Assembly: GCF_002115805.1 (NCBI RefSeq)
Contig: NZ_JFKC01000002.1
Span: forward strand, 310,001 to 374,000
Source of the DNA: Marivita geojedonensis
Lineage (GTDB): Bacteria; Pseudomonadota; Alphaproteobacteria; Rhodobacterales; Rhodobacteraceae
Direction of reading: 5' to 3'
Length of the DNA stretch: 64,000 nt
In this document: positions 9,010 to 18,566 of the stretch, in pieces
How positions within the stretch are numbered: position 1 is the stretch's first letter
Layout of the letters: every line of letters begins with the position of its first letter
The notes under the pieces: model-generated
What the model saw: the letters and a program-made list of their open reading frames with translations, nothing else
Database searches by the model: none
Told to the model about the DNA's origin: nothing
Program-made: the position numbers and the translations under genes

Positions 9010-10248
9010 TCAGGCCGCAGTGCGTGATTTGGAGAAATCGGGCGATTCAACGATGCCTTGATCGAAGAGCTGTGCGATTTCCGTTCCCGTACACCCCGCG
9101 ACGTCTGAAAGAATCTCTTCGGTGTGCTGGCCCAAAGTGGGCGCTGGTTGAGCGGTCGCGCGGGGAAGCGCGCTGAAGGATGCAGGGTGCGACGGAACAG
9201 GGTACTTGCCGATCCCTGGTTGCATCACCGGCGAAAACATCGGGTTGTCAGTACCAAGGTCCGGATCCTGCTCAACCGCTTCGCGGACAGTCCGGAACTC
9301 TGACCAGGTCAGTCCGCTCTTGTTGAAGTCAGCTTCGAAGTCTGAAACGCGGCGCTGGGCAAACCAGGGTTTCAGGACAGCGGTGATTTCGTCTCTGAAG
9401 CGCCAGCGATTTCCTTCATCCGTCAATGATGTTCCAAGTCTCTGTTCCAGTGCTGCCATTTCTTCGGTTGTCCCGGTTGCCTTGCAGATTCCGCGCCATT
9501 GGCGGTCGGTCAGCCCAATGATCATGACGCGGCGTCCGTCTGCACAAACAAAGTCCTGACCGTAGGCGCCAAAAAGCGCGTTTCCGGACTTGCCCCGGTC
9601 ACCGCTGTTCAGTGTAACATCACCGATCATCCCGAGATGCCCCAATGCAGCGGCCGCGACATCCTTGAGTGCGAGTTCCACCTCCTGACCGCCATGGCCG
9701 CGCAACCGATGCCGTTCCGCCGCCAACAGCGCTGACACACACATGTTGCCAGCGATCAGGTCCCAGGCCGGAAGTGCATTCGCAACAGGATCTGTGTACC
9801 CCTCCGGTCCCGTCATGTGCGGAATTCCAAGAGCAGGGTTCACGGTGTAGTCCACCTGCGGACGCCCATGCCTGTCGCCCGTGAGCGTAACCATGATCAG
9901 GTCGGATCGGTGTTGGCTCAGTGTTTCGTAATCCATCCAGCCTCGGACCCGGAGGTTTGTCAGAAACAGCCCTGCATCCTGTCCGGGGGCGGTGATGATG
10001 CGCGTGATCAATTCGCGCCCCTCCGGCGATTTCATGTCGACCGCAATGGATTTCTTGCCTTTGTTCATTCCGGCCCAGAAAAGGCTTTGGCCGTTCGGGG
10101 CCAATGGCCAGCGTCCGGCATCCAAACCGCCGCCCAACCGATCAAAGCGGATCACCTCCGCCCCCATCTGGGCAAGTGTCATTCCCGCCAGGGGGACTGC
10201 GACAAAGGCGGACCCTTCGACGACCCGCATTCCTTTCAGCACGTTCAC
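9010..10248 (-). CDS. Class III (CaiB/BaiF family) CoA-transferase
   Basis: Moves CoA between carboxylic acids through an aspartyl-CoA thioester. About 412 residues from the GTG at 10248, chosen because it overlaps the upstream stop as GTGA and has GGGAGGA six bases before; the ATG at 10284 lies inside the upstream gene. N-terminal features are typical: VLKGMRVVEGSAFVAVPLAGM and the GADVIRF-like QMGAEVIRFD. The likely catalytic Asp is in LPAWDLIAGNM. Coupled to a MaoC-like hydratase, the pair recalls mesaconate/itaconate CoA-transferase plus hydratase pairs, but no CoA-ester lyase is beside it, so the substrate is open. Confidence 0.85.
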   Translation of the reverse strand: MNVLKGMRVVEGSAFVAVPLAGMTLAQMGAEVIRFDRLGGGLDAGRWPLAPNGQSLFWAGMNKGKKSIAVDMKSPEGRELITRIITAPGQDAGLFLTNLRVRGWMDYETLSQHRSDLIMVTLTGDRHGRPQVDYTVNPALGIPHMTGPEGYTDPVANALPAWDLIAGNMCVSALLAAERHRLRGHGGQEVELALKDVAAAALGHLGMIGDVTLNSGDRGKSGNALFGAYGQDFVCADGRRVMIIGLTDRQWRGICKATGTTEEMAALEQRLGTSLTDEGNRWRFRDEITAVLKPWFAQRRVSDFEADFNKSGLTWSEFRTVREAVEQDPDLGTDNPMFSPVMQPGIGKYPVPSHPASFSALPRATAQPAPTLGQHTEEILSDVAGCTGTEIAQLFDQGIVESPDFSKSRTAA

Positions 10249-11096
10249 TGGGCATCCTCCCAGATGGCGGTTGCCTGCATGCACTGGTGACCATTCTGTC
10301 CTGTCCAGAGGCTCAGAACGGCGTCTTCGGTCTCCATCGCGATATCGCAGGATGTGCCGGCAAACATCGGATGGACGCCTCGGAAATCGAAGTATTTGGG
10401 AACGGAGCCCCGTGCCCGTACGGCAGCGCGCATCAGAAGGGTCGCCTGCAATGGGCCATGCACGACAAGGCCTGGGTACTTCTCGACCTGCTGTGTGTAG
10501 GGCAGATCATAATGGATGCGGTGTGCGTTGAAGGTGACCGCCGAATAGCGGAACAGGAGGGTCTCGGACGTATCGATCTGTTCCACTGGCGCGCTGGGCA
10601 AAGGCGTCTTGCGCGGCGGTGTGAAGGTTTCCGGGATTTCAAGGTAGACGATGTCCTGTCGTTCCTCGATTGCCAGCCCGGACGGTCCGTAGATTGCGTG
10701 ATCCACCGTCACGAAAACCATCGGCCCGGTCGCGCCTTGCTTTTCGGTTACCGCACGGATGGATGACCGCCGCTCGAGCGGATCCCCAATGCGCAGGGTT
10801 GGGCCGTGGAATTTGAGCGCCCCGCCTGCCCACATTCTTCGGTCCAGTCGAACTGGGGGCAGCAGGTCGGTGTTGCGGGGATGTCCGTCTTTGCCAAGCT
10901 GCTCATTCGGGGTCGAAAGCGGAAACGCACACCAATGCCAAAGCGGGGGGAGAGGATCGCCGTGAGAGGGTATTTTGCCCAAACCGACGGTCGCGTGAAG
11001 TTGCCGGGCAAGCTCTGGTGTGATGCTGCCCGCATCGTTTGTTACGCGTCCCTGCCACGCCTCGAGGTTCAACATATCCATGAACTTCCTCCCCAT
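10245..11096 (-). CDS. MaoC/FAS1-like dehydratase (mesaconyl-C4-CoA hydratase-like)
   Basis: A 283-residue double hot-dog protein resembling the COG3777 group (mesaconyl-C4-CoA hydratase, HTD2-type dehydratase). The C-terminal half holds the hot-dog segment RYSAVTFNAHRIHYDLPYTQ followed by YPGLVVHGPLQATLL, which carries the usual Asp/Asn-His catalytic pair region (HRIHYD). It would hydrate an enoyl-CoA in the cytoplasm. Its stop overlaps the CoA-transferase start, so the two proteins are made together. Exact substrate unknown. Confidence 0.78.
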   Translation of the reverse strand: MGRKFMDMLNLEAWQGRVTNDAGSITPELARQLHATVGLGKIPSHGDPLPPLWHWCAFPLSTPNEQLGKDGHPRNTDLLPPVRLDRRMWAGGALKFHGPTLRIGDPLERRSSIRAVTEKQGATGPMVFVTVDHAIYGPSGLAIEERQDIVYLEIPETFTPPRKTPLPSAPVEQIDTSETLLFRYSAVTFNAHRIHYDLPYTQQVEKYPGLVVHGPLQATLLMRAAVRARGSVPKYFDFRGVHPMFAGTSCDIAMETEDAVLSLWTGQNGHQCMQATAIWEDAQ

Positions 11097-11408
11097 TGAA
11101 TGAACATCAGATATGGCGGAAATCTAAAAAAATCAAATGATTTTAATGACTTAGCGGAATACCACGGTATACCGACATGGTGATTTTGCAGGTGCGGCAT
11201 TTGAGGGATAAGGGTTTTTCGCCTCTTTTCGCAGATGCGGCATCATGCAAAATAGTTGAAGTTTGGTTGCGGTTTGCCTGTGTGATGGGTCTCGGCTTCG
11301 GGATGGATCCCCGCTTTCGCATTTCGGATCGGCGCGGTAGCGTTCGGTTATGGATCGCACCCAGAGCACTCTGTCCCACTCGCTTCGGCATCGCTCAGGA
11401 GGGTTTGC
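11097..11408. promoter_or_regulatory. 312-bp intergenic region with palindrome ATACC-AC-GGTAT
   Basis: Divergent spacer between the MaoC-like gene and the Mla operon. The first 65 bp are AT-rich. At 11159-11170 there is an inverted repeat ATACC-AC-GGTAT, overlapping a perfect GGTATACC at 11166-11173; this resembles GntR-family operators and the palindrome ATACCGGTAT at 55496. No small gene with good start and codon use is seen in the remainder. Confidence 0.35.
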
Positions 11409-12539
11409 ATGACGCGCCCGGGTGGAGAAGACTTTTCGGTTTCGCAAGGAGACACCTCGAACGAGGTGGTCCTGCGCGGTGCGCTCACGATCCGCACCGT
11501 AACCCAGGCAAAGGCTGCGTTCGACGGCTTCAATCCTGAAACGCTAGCAAGGATCAATCTGTCTTCAGTAACACGTCTGGACACGGCCGGGGCATGGGCC
11601 ATCGTCCGTTTGCAAAACCGGTTTTCCGAGGCTCAGAAACCGCTGGAATTGACCGGGACCACTGACAAGGTGGCCAGCCTGCTGCACACTGTTGCGCAGA
11701 CCATGCCGAGTCCTGAAAAGGCGCCTCAAAGTCCGTTTTCTTTTGCTCAATGGCTCGATGGGATTGGGCAAAAGGTCTTTGCAGGGGCGATGTTTCTGCG
11801 CGCACTGACCGGCTATCTTGGCATTTTCCTGCATCGGATTGGCCGGGCTGTCCGCCATCCCAGCGAGTTTCGATTTACCTCTCTGGTCCATCACTGCGAC
11901 GAGGTGGGCTTCAAGGCTGTTCCGATTGTCGCTTTGATGGCGTTTCTGATCGGGGTGGTGCTGGCCTTTCAGGGGTCTACACAGCTGAGGCAGTTCGGGG
12001 CCGAAGTGTTCGTGGTCGATCTGATCGCCATCTCAGTCCTGCGCGAGCTGGGTATTCTGCTGACCTCCATCATCGTCGCGGGGCGAACGGCATCGGCCTT
12101 CACGGCTGCAATCGGGTCCATGAAAATGCGCGAAGAGATCGATGCGATGCGTACACTGGGCCTTGATCCGGCCATGATCCTATTTGTTCCTCGCATTCTC
12201 GCGCTGCTGGTCATGTTGCCGATCCTTGGATTGATCGCCAATGTCGCGGGCCTGTTCGGAGGCGGGTTGATGGCCTGGATCGATCTGGGAATTTCACCGG
12301 CGATGTTCATGACCCGGCTTGTCGAAGGCACGTCGGTCGACCATGTCTTTGTTGGTCTGGTCAAAGCGCCTGTCTTTGCACTGATCATCGGCGTTGTGGG
12401 CTGCCACGCAGGAATGCAGGTGGAAAGCAACGCAGAGTCGCTTGGACGTATGACATCGAACGCTGTGGTGACGGCGATTTTTGCAGTCATTGTTGCAGAC
12501 GCGGTGTTTTCGATCTTCTTTGCGAGGATCGGCATATGA
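11409..12539 (+). CDS. MlaE-family ABC lipid transport permease with N-terminal STAS domain (MlaB-MlaE fusion)
   Basis: Inner-membrane permease of a Mla/MCE phospholipid transporter, 376 residues. Residues about 10-95 form a STAS domain (LRGALTIRTVTQAKAAF, then INLSSVTRLDTAGAWAIVRL), equivalent to separate MlaB. Residues 110-376 are the MlaE domain with five or six helices; the family segment around ELGILLTSIIVAGRTASAFTAAIGSMKMREEIDAM is clear. Encoding MlaB and MlaE as one chain fixes their 1:1 ratio. It overlaps the ATPase gene as ATGA, and the same operon supplies MlaD and an auxiliary lipoprotein. Confidence 0.92.
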   Translation: MTRPGGEDFSVSQGDTSNEVVLRGALTIRTVTQAKAAFDGFNPETLARINLSSVTRLDTAGAWAIVRLQNRFSEAQKPLELTGTTDKVASLLHTVAQTMPSPEKAPQSPFSFAQWLDGIGQKVFAGAMFLRALTGYLGIFLHRIGRAVRHPSEFRFTSLVHHCDEVGFKAVPIVALMAFLIGVVLAFQGSTQLRQFGAEVFVVDLIAISVLRELGILLTSIIVAGRTASAFTAAIGSMKMREEIDAMRTLGLDPAMILFVPRILALLVMLPILGLIANVAGLFGGGLMAWIDLGISPAMFMTRLVEGTSVDHVFVGLVKAPVFALIIGVVGCHAGMQVESNAESLGRMTSNAVVTAIFAVIVADAVFSIFFARIGI

Positions 12540-13333
12540 CAGAGCGCGAGGTTATCATCCGGTTGCGCGGCATCCGAAATCAGTTCGGATCTCAGGTGGT
12601 GCATGAAGATCTGGACCTCGATGTCTATCGCGGTGAAATTCTTGGCGTGGTCGGAGGGTCGGGTACGGGAAAATCTGTCCTGCTGCGCACGATCGCCGGG
12701 TTGCAAAAGCCCGCTGCGGGAAGTGTAGACGTTCTGGGAACAGATGTTCTGACGGCGGACGAAGACACGCGGCAGGCACTTGAGAACCGCTGGGGCGTGA
12801 TGTTCCAGGACGGCGCGCTGTTCTCGTCGCTGACGGTGCGGGAAAACGTCGAGGTGCCGATGCGCGCAATCGAAGGGCTGGATCCGGAAATCCGAAGCGA
12901 ACTGGCCGATCTCAAGATTTCGATGGTCGGTCTGCAATACCTTGCTGGCGACAAATATCCGTCAGAGTTGTCTGGCGGGATGCGCAAGCGCGCGGGGCTG
13001 GCCCGTGCTCTCGCGCTCGATCCGGACATCGTTTTCCTTGATGAACCGACGGCGGGTCTGGACCCGATCGGCGCGTCGGCTTTCGATCAGCTGATCCGAG
13101 GACTGAGCCATTCGCTTGGCCTGACGGTCTTCTTGGTCACACATGACCTCGACACGCTGCACGCGACCTGTGATCGCATCGCGGTCTTGGCCGAGAGAAA
13201 GGTACTGGTGACTGGCAGCATGAAGGATATGCTGAAGGTTGAGCACCCTTGGGTTCACGAGTATTTCCATGGGCCGCGCGCTCGTGCCGCCGCATCCGAG
13301 GGATCCGCCGAACCCGGCGAGAAAGGCAACTGA
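12536..13333 (+). CDS. ABC transporter ATP-binding protein, MlaF family
   Basis: ATPase of 265 residues that powers the Mla-type lipid transporter. Walker A GGSGTGKS (about 39-46), signature LSGGMRKR, Walker B VFLDEPTAGLDP and switch histidine in VTHDLDTL are intact. The signature with Gly-Met-Arg-Lys-Arg is typical of MlaF. The ATG at 12536 overlaps the permease stop. The last 20 or so residues (GPRARAAASEGSAEPGEK) are a disordered tail that overlaps nothing. Confidence 0.92.
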   Translation: MTEREVIIRLRGIRNQFGSQVVHEDLDLDVYRGEILGVVGGSGTGKSVLLRTIAGLQKPAAGSVDVLGTDVLTADEDTRQALENRWGVMFQDGALFSSLTVRENVEVPMRAIEGLDPEIRSELADLKISMVGLQYLAGDKYPSELSGGMRKRAGLARALALDPDIVFLDEPTAGLDPIGASAFDQLIRGLSHSLGLTVFLVTHDLDTLHATCDRIAVLAERKVLVTGSMKDMLKVEHPWVHEYFHGPRARAAASEGSAEPGEKGN

Positions 13334-13334
13334 A

Positions 13335-15074
13335 TTGGAAACCAAGGCGAATTTTGTCCTGATCGGCGCCTTCACCCTTGCCGGGATGCTGGGCATCCTT
13401 GGGTTTTTCCTGTGGTTCGCGCAGGTCGAGCTGGATCGCCAGTTCGACTATTACGATATCCGGTTTTCGTCCGTTTCAGGTCTGGGAAATGCTTCCGACG
13501 TTCGCTTCAGCGGTTTGCCGGTGGGGCAGGTTGTGGATGTGAAACTGTCGCCAAATCAGGACGGAACCATCCTTGTCCGGGTCGAGGTCGATGCGGCGAC
13601 GCCTGTACGGACGGACAGCATTGCAACCATCGAAGCGCAAGGCGTAACGGGTGTGTCCTTTGTCGGGATCGATCCCGGCACTCCGACTGCGGACCTGCTG
13701 GAGCCGACCGAGGAACAACCTGTTCCCGAAATCATGGCCGGGCGCTCTACCCTGCAGAGCCTGTCGGAAGATGCCCCCCGACTGCTTCAGGAGTCATTGC
13801 AGCTTGTTTCGGATGTTGGCGACCTTCTGGGCGCGGACAACCGGGAACGGATCAATGCCATCATCGCCAATGTCGAACGCGCTTCTGCAGATTTTTCGGC
13901 CACCTTGGACGGGTTTTCATCTGTGACCACAACGGTCAATGATTTCGCGGAGCAGATCAATCGCTTCAACGAGACACTCAATACGTTGACGGGTGATCTG
14001 ACGGATGTTCTTGAAACCGCGGATGCCACACTGACCTCGATTGGCGAATTGTCGGAGCAGGGTAAAGGCGTTCTGGCAACTGGGGCCGAAACTCTGACGA
14101 CGGCGCAATCGGCCATAGAGAGGACAGAAGAATATGTGTCCTCGGAACTGAGTGTTACAACTGAGGAGTTGCGCGCGGCAGCAGCCTCTCTGCAGCAGGA
14201 GGTAACGGCGCTTGCTACGGATGCTCGGGCGCTTATGGCGACACTCAATCAAACGGGCGAGACCGCTACGGCCCGTTTGAGAGAGGCAGAGCAGACATTG
14301 GCCGCTACCGATGCGCTGATCGCGCGGTTGGATGGGGCAGCGGTGGTTGTCAGTGAAACTGCAGGAAACATTGATGCGCTGGTCCGCGAAGAAGGTGCGC
14401 CGCTTTTGTCAGAAACGCGTGACATGGTCGCCGAGGCCGACCGGGCCATTGCATCGGTCGCCGCTGTGGCGAACGACGATTTGCCGGTGATCATCGCGGA
14501 TATCCGGCAAACGGCAGAAACCTTCCGTACAGTGACAACAGAGGTGGGTGGCAACCTCACGGCCTCCAGTCAATCCGCGGAAGTGGTTCTCGAAACCGCG
14601 CGGATCACGCTGGAGGATGCGCGCGTTTCCTTTGCAAATGCGAACGAGACTTTGTCGGCGATCAATGGTGCGTTGGAAACCGGAGACCGAGCACTGGATG
14701 CGGCAGAGCGTGCGTTCAGCGGAGCGGACCGTGTGATCAATGAAGATCTGGCCGGTATCATCGATGGTCTGGAACGCTCACTCAACAGTCTTGATGGTGC
14801 AATCGCACAAGTGTCCGAGGATCTGCCCGGGATGTCGGATGACCTTCGCGCTGCCAGCCGGGCAGCCTCTGAAACTTTTGCTGAGTTGCGAAGACTGACT
14901 GATGCCGCGTCGCCCTCGATCCGGGAATTCTCGACCACCGCACTTCCACTCTATTCCAGGCTGGCGCAGGAAAGCCGCGCATTGGTTGCAAATCTCGACC
15001 GTCTGACCGATCAGATACAGCGGGATCCCACACGGTTCTTCCTGAATCGAGAAACGCCGGAGTTCAGACGATGA
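13335..15074 (+). CDS. MCE/MlaD-family substrate-binding protein with long coiled-coil tail
   Basis: Periplasmic lipid-binding subunit anchored by one N-terminal helix. TTG 13335 is the likely start, giving the family N terminus (M)ETKANFVLIGAF immediately after the ATPase stop; an in-frame ATG at 13239 would overlap the ATPase gene by 95 bp. The MCE domain spans about residues 38-115 (YDIRFSSVSGLGNASDVRFSG, VEVDAATPVRTDSIATIEAQG). Residues about 150-560 are a very long Ala/Thr/Glu-rich heptad region predicted to be coiled coil, about 579 residues overall against about 180 in E. coli MlaD. Such tails may form a helical tunnel spanning the periplasm, as in related MCE proteins. Confidence 0.88.
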   Translation: METKANFVLIGAFTLAGMLGILGFFLWFAQVELDRQFDYYDIRFSSVSGLGNASDVRFSGLPVGQVVDVKLSPNQDGTILVRVEVDAATPVRTDSIATIEAQGVTGVSFVGIDPGTPTADLLEPTEEQPVPEIMAGRSTLQSLSEDAPRLLQESLQLVSDVGDLLGADNRERINAIIANVERASADFSATLDGFSSVTTTVNDFAEQINRFNETLNTLTGDLTDVLETADATLTSIGELSEQGKGVLATGAETLTTAQSAIERTEEYVSSELSVTTEELRAAAASLQQEVTALATDARALMATLNQTGETATARLREAEQTLAATDALIARLDGAAVVVSETAGNIDALVREEGAPLLSETRDMVAEADRAIASVAAVANDDLPVIIADIRQTAETFRTVTTEVGGNLTASSQSAEVVLETARITLEDARVSFANANETLSAINGALETGDRALDAAERAFSGADRVINEDLAGIIDGLERSLNSLDGAIAQVSEDLPGMSDDLRAASRAASETFAELRRLTDAASPSIREFSTTALPLYSRLAQESRALVANLDRLTDQIQRDPTRFFLNRETPEFRR

Positions 15075-15697
15075 TCAATCGCGCCATAGTCCGTCGCACC
15101 ATTGCCGTCATAGGGCTGGCATTCATGTCGGGCTGTGCAGCGATTTCGGCTGTAAGTGATGCCGCGACACCCCTTGACGTGTTCGAGTTGCGGGCACCTG
15201 AGTCAATTCAGGGCTCTCAGCGCAGACCGCTCGACCGGGATGTGATCATCGAGTTGCCGACGACCAGCGGCGCTTTGGCTACGGATCGTATCATGATCCG
15301 TCCGAACGCGCTTCAGGCGCAGTACCTGCCGGATGTGCGCTGGAGTGAACCGACACCGGTCATGGTACAAACGCTCATGTTGCGCGCCATCGAGGCCACG
15401 GGGGCGGTGCGCTATGTCGGTCGCAAACCACTTGGCGTCAGCGGCGATTTTGCGCTTGTCACCGAGGTCGTCGATTTTCAGGCAGAACTGAACCCGGATG
15501 GAGAAACCGCGACGGTGCACGCAAAGTGGCTCGTGCGGATCGTCCGGGAGCAGGATGCGAGGATCATCGCAACGCGCACTTTTGCGGCGCAGGTCCCTTC
15601 GACCTCGACCGAGACAATGGCTGTTGTGGACGCCTTCAGCGCAGCTTCCGATCAGGTGCTGGTCGCGTTTGCGGAGTGGGTACGCGGCGTTCTTTGA
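15071..15697 (+). CDS. ABC-type transport auxiliary lipoprotein (PqiC/YmbA-like)
   Basis: A 208-residue predicted outer-membrane lipoprotein. A lipobox is visible (FMSGC, Cys about 22). The domain resembles the PqiC/YmbA auxiliary lipoprotein family: YFELRAP-like VFELRAPES near the N terminus and the C-terminal pattern TRTFAAQVPSTSTETMAVVDAFSAASDQVLVAFAEW. It overlaps the MCE gene as ATGA. In MCE systems such lipoproteins dock the MCE tube at the outer membrane; that is the likely role here. Confidence 0.85.
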   Translation: MINRAIVRRTIAVIGLAFMSGCAAISAVSDAATPLDVFELRAPESIQGSQRRPLDRDVIIELPTTSGALATDRIMIRPNALQAQYLPDVRWSEPTPVMVQTLMLRAIEATGAVRYVGRKPLGVSGDFALVTEVVDFQAELNPDGETATVHAKWLVRIVREQDARIIATRTFAAQVPSTSTETMAVVDAFSAASDQVLVAFAEWVRGVL

Positions 15698-15789
15698 CCA
15701 CGCTCAATCGCCGCTGTTGGCATAAATTGTACCTGCGGATCAAACCTGATTCCACATGGTTCCGCGAAACCCGGGCCGTCTGAAGAGCG

Positions 15790-17442
15790 TCACTCCAACC
15801 GCTTTCCGGGCGCGAGATAGGTTGGATCCGCAGGCACTTCTATCAGGTTCAGACCGCCACGTTCGCGCGCGGCCGCGAGGACCGCTGCAAAGCGGTCAAT
15901 ATCGCCTGCGCGTTCGGCATGTGCCCCGAACGACCGGGCAAAATCACAGAAATCCGGATTGGTCAGTGCGGTCCCCGAAACCCGATCCGGGTATTCCCGT
16001 TCCTGATGCGCGCGGATCGTTCCGTAGCGCGCGTTGTTGATAATGATGACCGTCAAGTTCAGGCCGTGATGCGCTGCCGTCGCCATTTCCTGACAGGTCA
16101 TCATGAAGCAACCGTCCCCGGCAATTGCGAATATCTCGCGGTCTGGTTCGCAAATTGCAGCGCCTATGGCAGCGGGCAGTCCGTATCCCATCGATCCCGA
16201 TGTGGGAGCAAGCTGCGAACCCGGCGCGCGATAGCAATAGAAGCGGTGCAGCCAAGCTGCGTAGTTCCCGGCGCCATTGCAGACGATCGCGTTCTCGGGA
16301 AGCACTCCCGCCAGATGTGCAAAAAGCGGGGCCAGCGGGTCGCCTGAAACTGACGCCGGATCGCTGAAGGTTTCGTACTGCTTCCGCAATTCAGTGGTGC
16401 GGTCGGTAAATGTGCCGGGCGTGATCGGCTCCCAATCGGCAACCGCCTCGCAAAAGCTTTCGGTATCTGCGGCGACGGCGATTTCCGGTTCGAACACCCG
16501 GCCCAGTTCCTCAGGCTCGGGAAAGACGTGTATCAGGGACAGGTTCGGAACGGGCGGAGAGAGCAGGGAGTATCCCGCCGTGGTCATCTCTCCCAGACGA
16601 GGACCGATGGCGATAAAGAGGTCTGTCTCGGCCATGATGTCCTTCAGGTAGGGCGGGGTGCCGACACCATAGTGGCCGATGTAATTCGGGTGGCGGTTGT
16701 CCATCAGGCCCTGACATCTGAGCGAGACTGATACCGGCAACCCCTGCGTTTCAGCAAAGGTCTGAAGCGCGGCAATTCCCTTGCTGGTCCAACCACCGCC
16801 GCCAGCCATCACCAGCGGTGACTTGGCCTGTGCAATCCGGTCTCTGATCGCGTTCAGGGCAGCGTGGCCCGGACCGAAACGCGGCGTTTCAACCCGCGCG
16901 GGCGGCTTCGGGCGCGGGATCTCATCGTAGAGCATGTCTTCAGGCAGGGCCAGTACGACCGGGCCGGGACGCCCAGACATTGCTGTTCGGAAGGCACGGC
17001 TGACATATTCCTGCAACCGAGACGCATCGTCGATCTGGGCGACCCATTTGGCCATCTGGCCAAACATGCGACGGTAGTCGATTTCCTGGAACGCCTCGCG
17101 GTCGAGCATGTCGCGCGCGACCTGCCCTAGGAAAAGGATCATTGGCGTCGAGTCCTGAAACGCGACATGCACACCGGCGCTTGCGTTGGTGGCGCCCGGT
17201 CCGCGCGTCGCAAAGCATATGCCCGGACGGCCTGTCAATTTTCCATAGGCGTCAGCCATCATCGCGGCACCGCCTTCCTGTCGGCAGGTGACAAACCGGA
17301 TATCACTTTCTCGTCCGTAGAATGCATCGAGTACGGGAAGATAGCTTTCACCGGGAACGCCGAATGCGGCGGTCGTGCCCTGCGCAACGAGTTGATCGAC
17401 AAGTAGGTCCGCCGCGCGGATGGTCGGGTGTGTGCGGGTCAT
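15790..17442 (-). CDS. Thiamine-diphosphate-dependent enzyme, acetolactate synthase-like
   Basis: A 550-residue ThDP enzyme with the three-domain acetohydroxyacid synthase/oxalyl-CoA-decarboxylase layout. The N-terminal pyrimidine-binding domain has the activating Glu in CRQEGGAAMMADAYGKLTG; the central domain begins about 190; the C-terminal domain carries the ThDP/Mg motif starting GDGCFMMTCQEM and ending INN (about 440-470). It is a stand-alone gene, divergent from the M19 dipeptidase gene, with no small regulatory subunit nearby, which argues for a catabolic lyase or decarboxylase rather than branched-chain synthesis. Substrate not readable. Confidence 0.85.
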   Translation of the reverse strand: MTRTHPTIRAADLLVDQLVAQGTTAAFGVPGESYLPVLDAFYGRESDIRFVTCRQEGGAAMMADAYGKLTGRPGICFATRGPGATNASAGVHVAFQDSTPMILFLGQVARDMLDREAFQEIDYRRMFGQMAKWVAQIDDASRLQEYVSRAFRTAMSGRPGPVVLALPEDMLYDEIPRPKPPARVETPRFGPGHAALNAIRDRIAQAKSPLVMAGGGGWTSKGIAALQTFAETQGLPVSVSLRCQGLMDNRHPNYIGHYGVGTPPYLKDIMAETDLFIAIGPRLGEMTTAGYSLLSPPVPNLSLIHVFPEPEELGRVFEPEIAVAADTESFCEAVADWEPITPGTFTDRTTELRKQYETFSDPASVSGDPLAPLFAHLAGVLPENAIVCNGAGNYAAWLHRFYCYRAPGSQLAPTSGSMGYGLPAAIGAAICEPDREIFAIAGDGCFMMTCQEMATAAHHGLNLTVIIINNARYGTIRAHQEREYPDRVSGTALTNPDFCDFARSFGAHAERAGDIDRFAAVLAAARERGGLNLIEVPADPTYLAPGKRLE

Positions 17443-17579
17443 GAGGTGTTTTGCCTTGGTTGTGCTTGCTTGAACGCTGGGTAGGTTCGGCAGTCAGAGC
17501 AAAACAGATGGTCGGTTCAGACACAATGGGTGTCGGCCATGGATTGCCAACCTCGCAGGGCCACTGCCAATATACTGGT

Positions 17580-18566
17580 ATGAAAAATTCTCTGCGCATC
17601 GATTGCCTGCAATACGCCAACTGGTCGGAGAAGGTCTTTCGGCAAATGCGTCAAGGACGCGTTGACGCGGTGCATGTGACAATCGCCTATCATGAGACAT
17701 TCCGGGAAACTGTCCTGAACTTTGAAAAGTGGAACAGGTGGTTCGAGCGTTTTCCCGATCTGATCATGAAGGGTCTGACGGCAAGCGACATTGATCGCGC
17801 ACAGCAAACCGACCGCACAGCCATATTCTTCGGTTTTCAAAACCCAAGTCCGATTGAGGACGATATTGGCCTCGTGGAGATTGTGCATACGCTCGGTGCA
17901 CGGTTCATGCAGTTGACCTACAACAACCAGTCGCTTCTCGCGACAGGCTGTTATGAAAACGAGGATACCGGCATAACCCGCATGGGCCGTCAGGTGATCC
18001 GTGAAATGAATCGGGTCGGTCTGGTTGTCGATATGAGCCATTCCGCCGACAGATCCACGATCGAGGCAGCGGACCTGTCTCAGCGTCCCATCGCAATCAC
18101 GCATGCAAACCCGCATGAGTGGGTACCGGCGCTTCGTAACAAGAAGGACGATGTGATCCGCGCGGTTACCAGCAATGGCGGAATGCTGGGCTTTTCTCTT
18201 TATCCACATCATCTGAAAGACAAGTCTGACTGCACGCTGGAAAGCTTCTGCGAAATGGTGGCGCGAACAGCTGACCGCTTTGGGACAGAGCATCTGGGGA
18301 TAGGGTCGGATCTGTGTCAGGATCAGCCGGACAGCGTTGTCGAATGGATGCGAACCGGGCGTTGGAGCAAGGATATCGACTACGGTGAAGGGTCAGCATC
18401 AGCGCCCGGATTCCCCGACATGCCGGCCTGGTTCCGGGACAACCGCGATTTCGGAAACATCGAAAAGGGGTTGCGCGACGTTGGTATGTCGGAGGACGAA
18501 GTTGCCGGCATCATGGGCGGGAACTGGTATCGCTTCTTTGCGGATAATTTTGGGGGGCAACGATGA
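17580..18566 (+). CDS. M19 (membrane dipeptidase) family protein with altered metal site
   Basis: About 328 residues from ATG 17580; two upstream in-frame ATGs (17451, 17526) exist and no candidate has a strong ribosome site, so the start is provisional. Peptidase M19 features retained: His154 in DMSHSAD, His175 in THANPHEW, Arg186 in LRNKKDD and Asp244 in GIGSDL. The usual N-terminal HxD is replaced (IDCLQY, 7-12) and the metal-bridging Glu is Gln87 (FFGFQNPSP). From memory the same pattern occurs in Pseudomonas PA5396-type proteins encoded beside dimethylglycine dehydrogenase. It is first of a tightly overlapping gene set and divergent from the ThDP enzyme. Classical dipeptide hydrolysis should not be assumed. 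Confidence 0.8.
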   Translation: MKNSLRIDCLQYANWSEKVFRQMRQGRVDAVHVTIAYHETFRETVLNFEKWNRWFERFPDLIMKGLTASDIDRAQQTDRTAIFFGFQNPSPIEDDIGLVEIVHTLGARFMQLTYNNQSLLATGCYENEDTGITRMGRQVIREMNRVGLVVDMSHSADRSTIEAADLSQRPIAITHANPHEWVPALRNKKDDVIRAVTSNGGMLGFSLYPHHLKDKSDCTLESFCEMVARTADRFGTEHLGIGSDLCQDQPDSVVEWMRTGRWSKDIDYGEGSASAPGFPDMPAWFRDNRDFGNIEKGLRDVGMSEDEVAGIMGGNWYRFFADNFGGQR

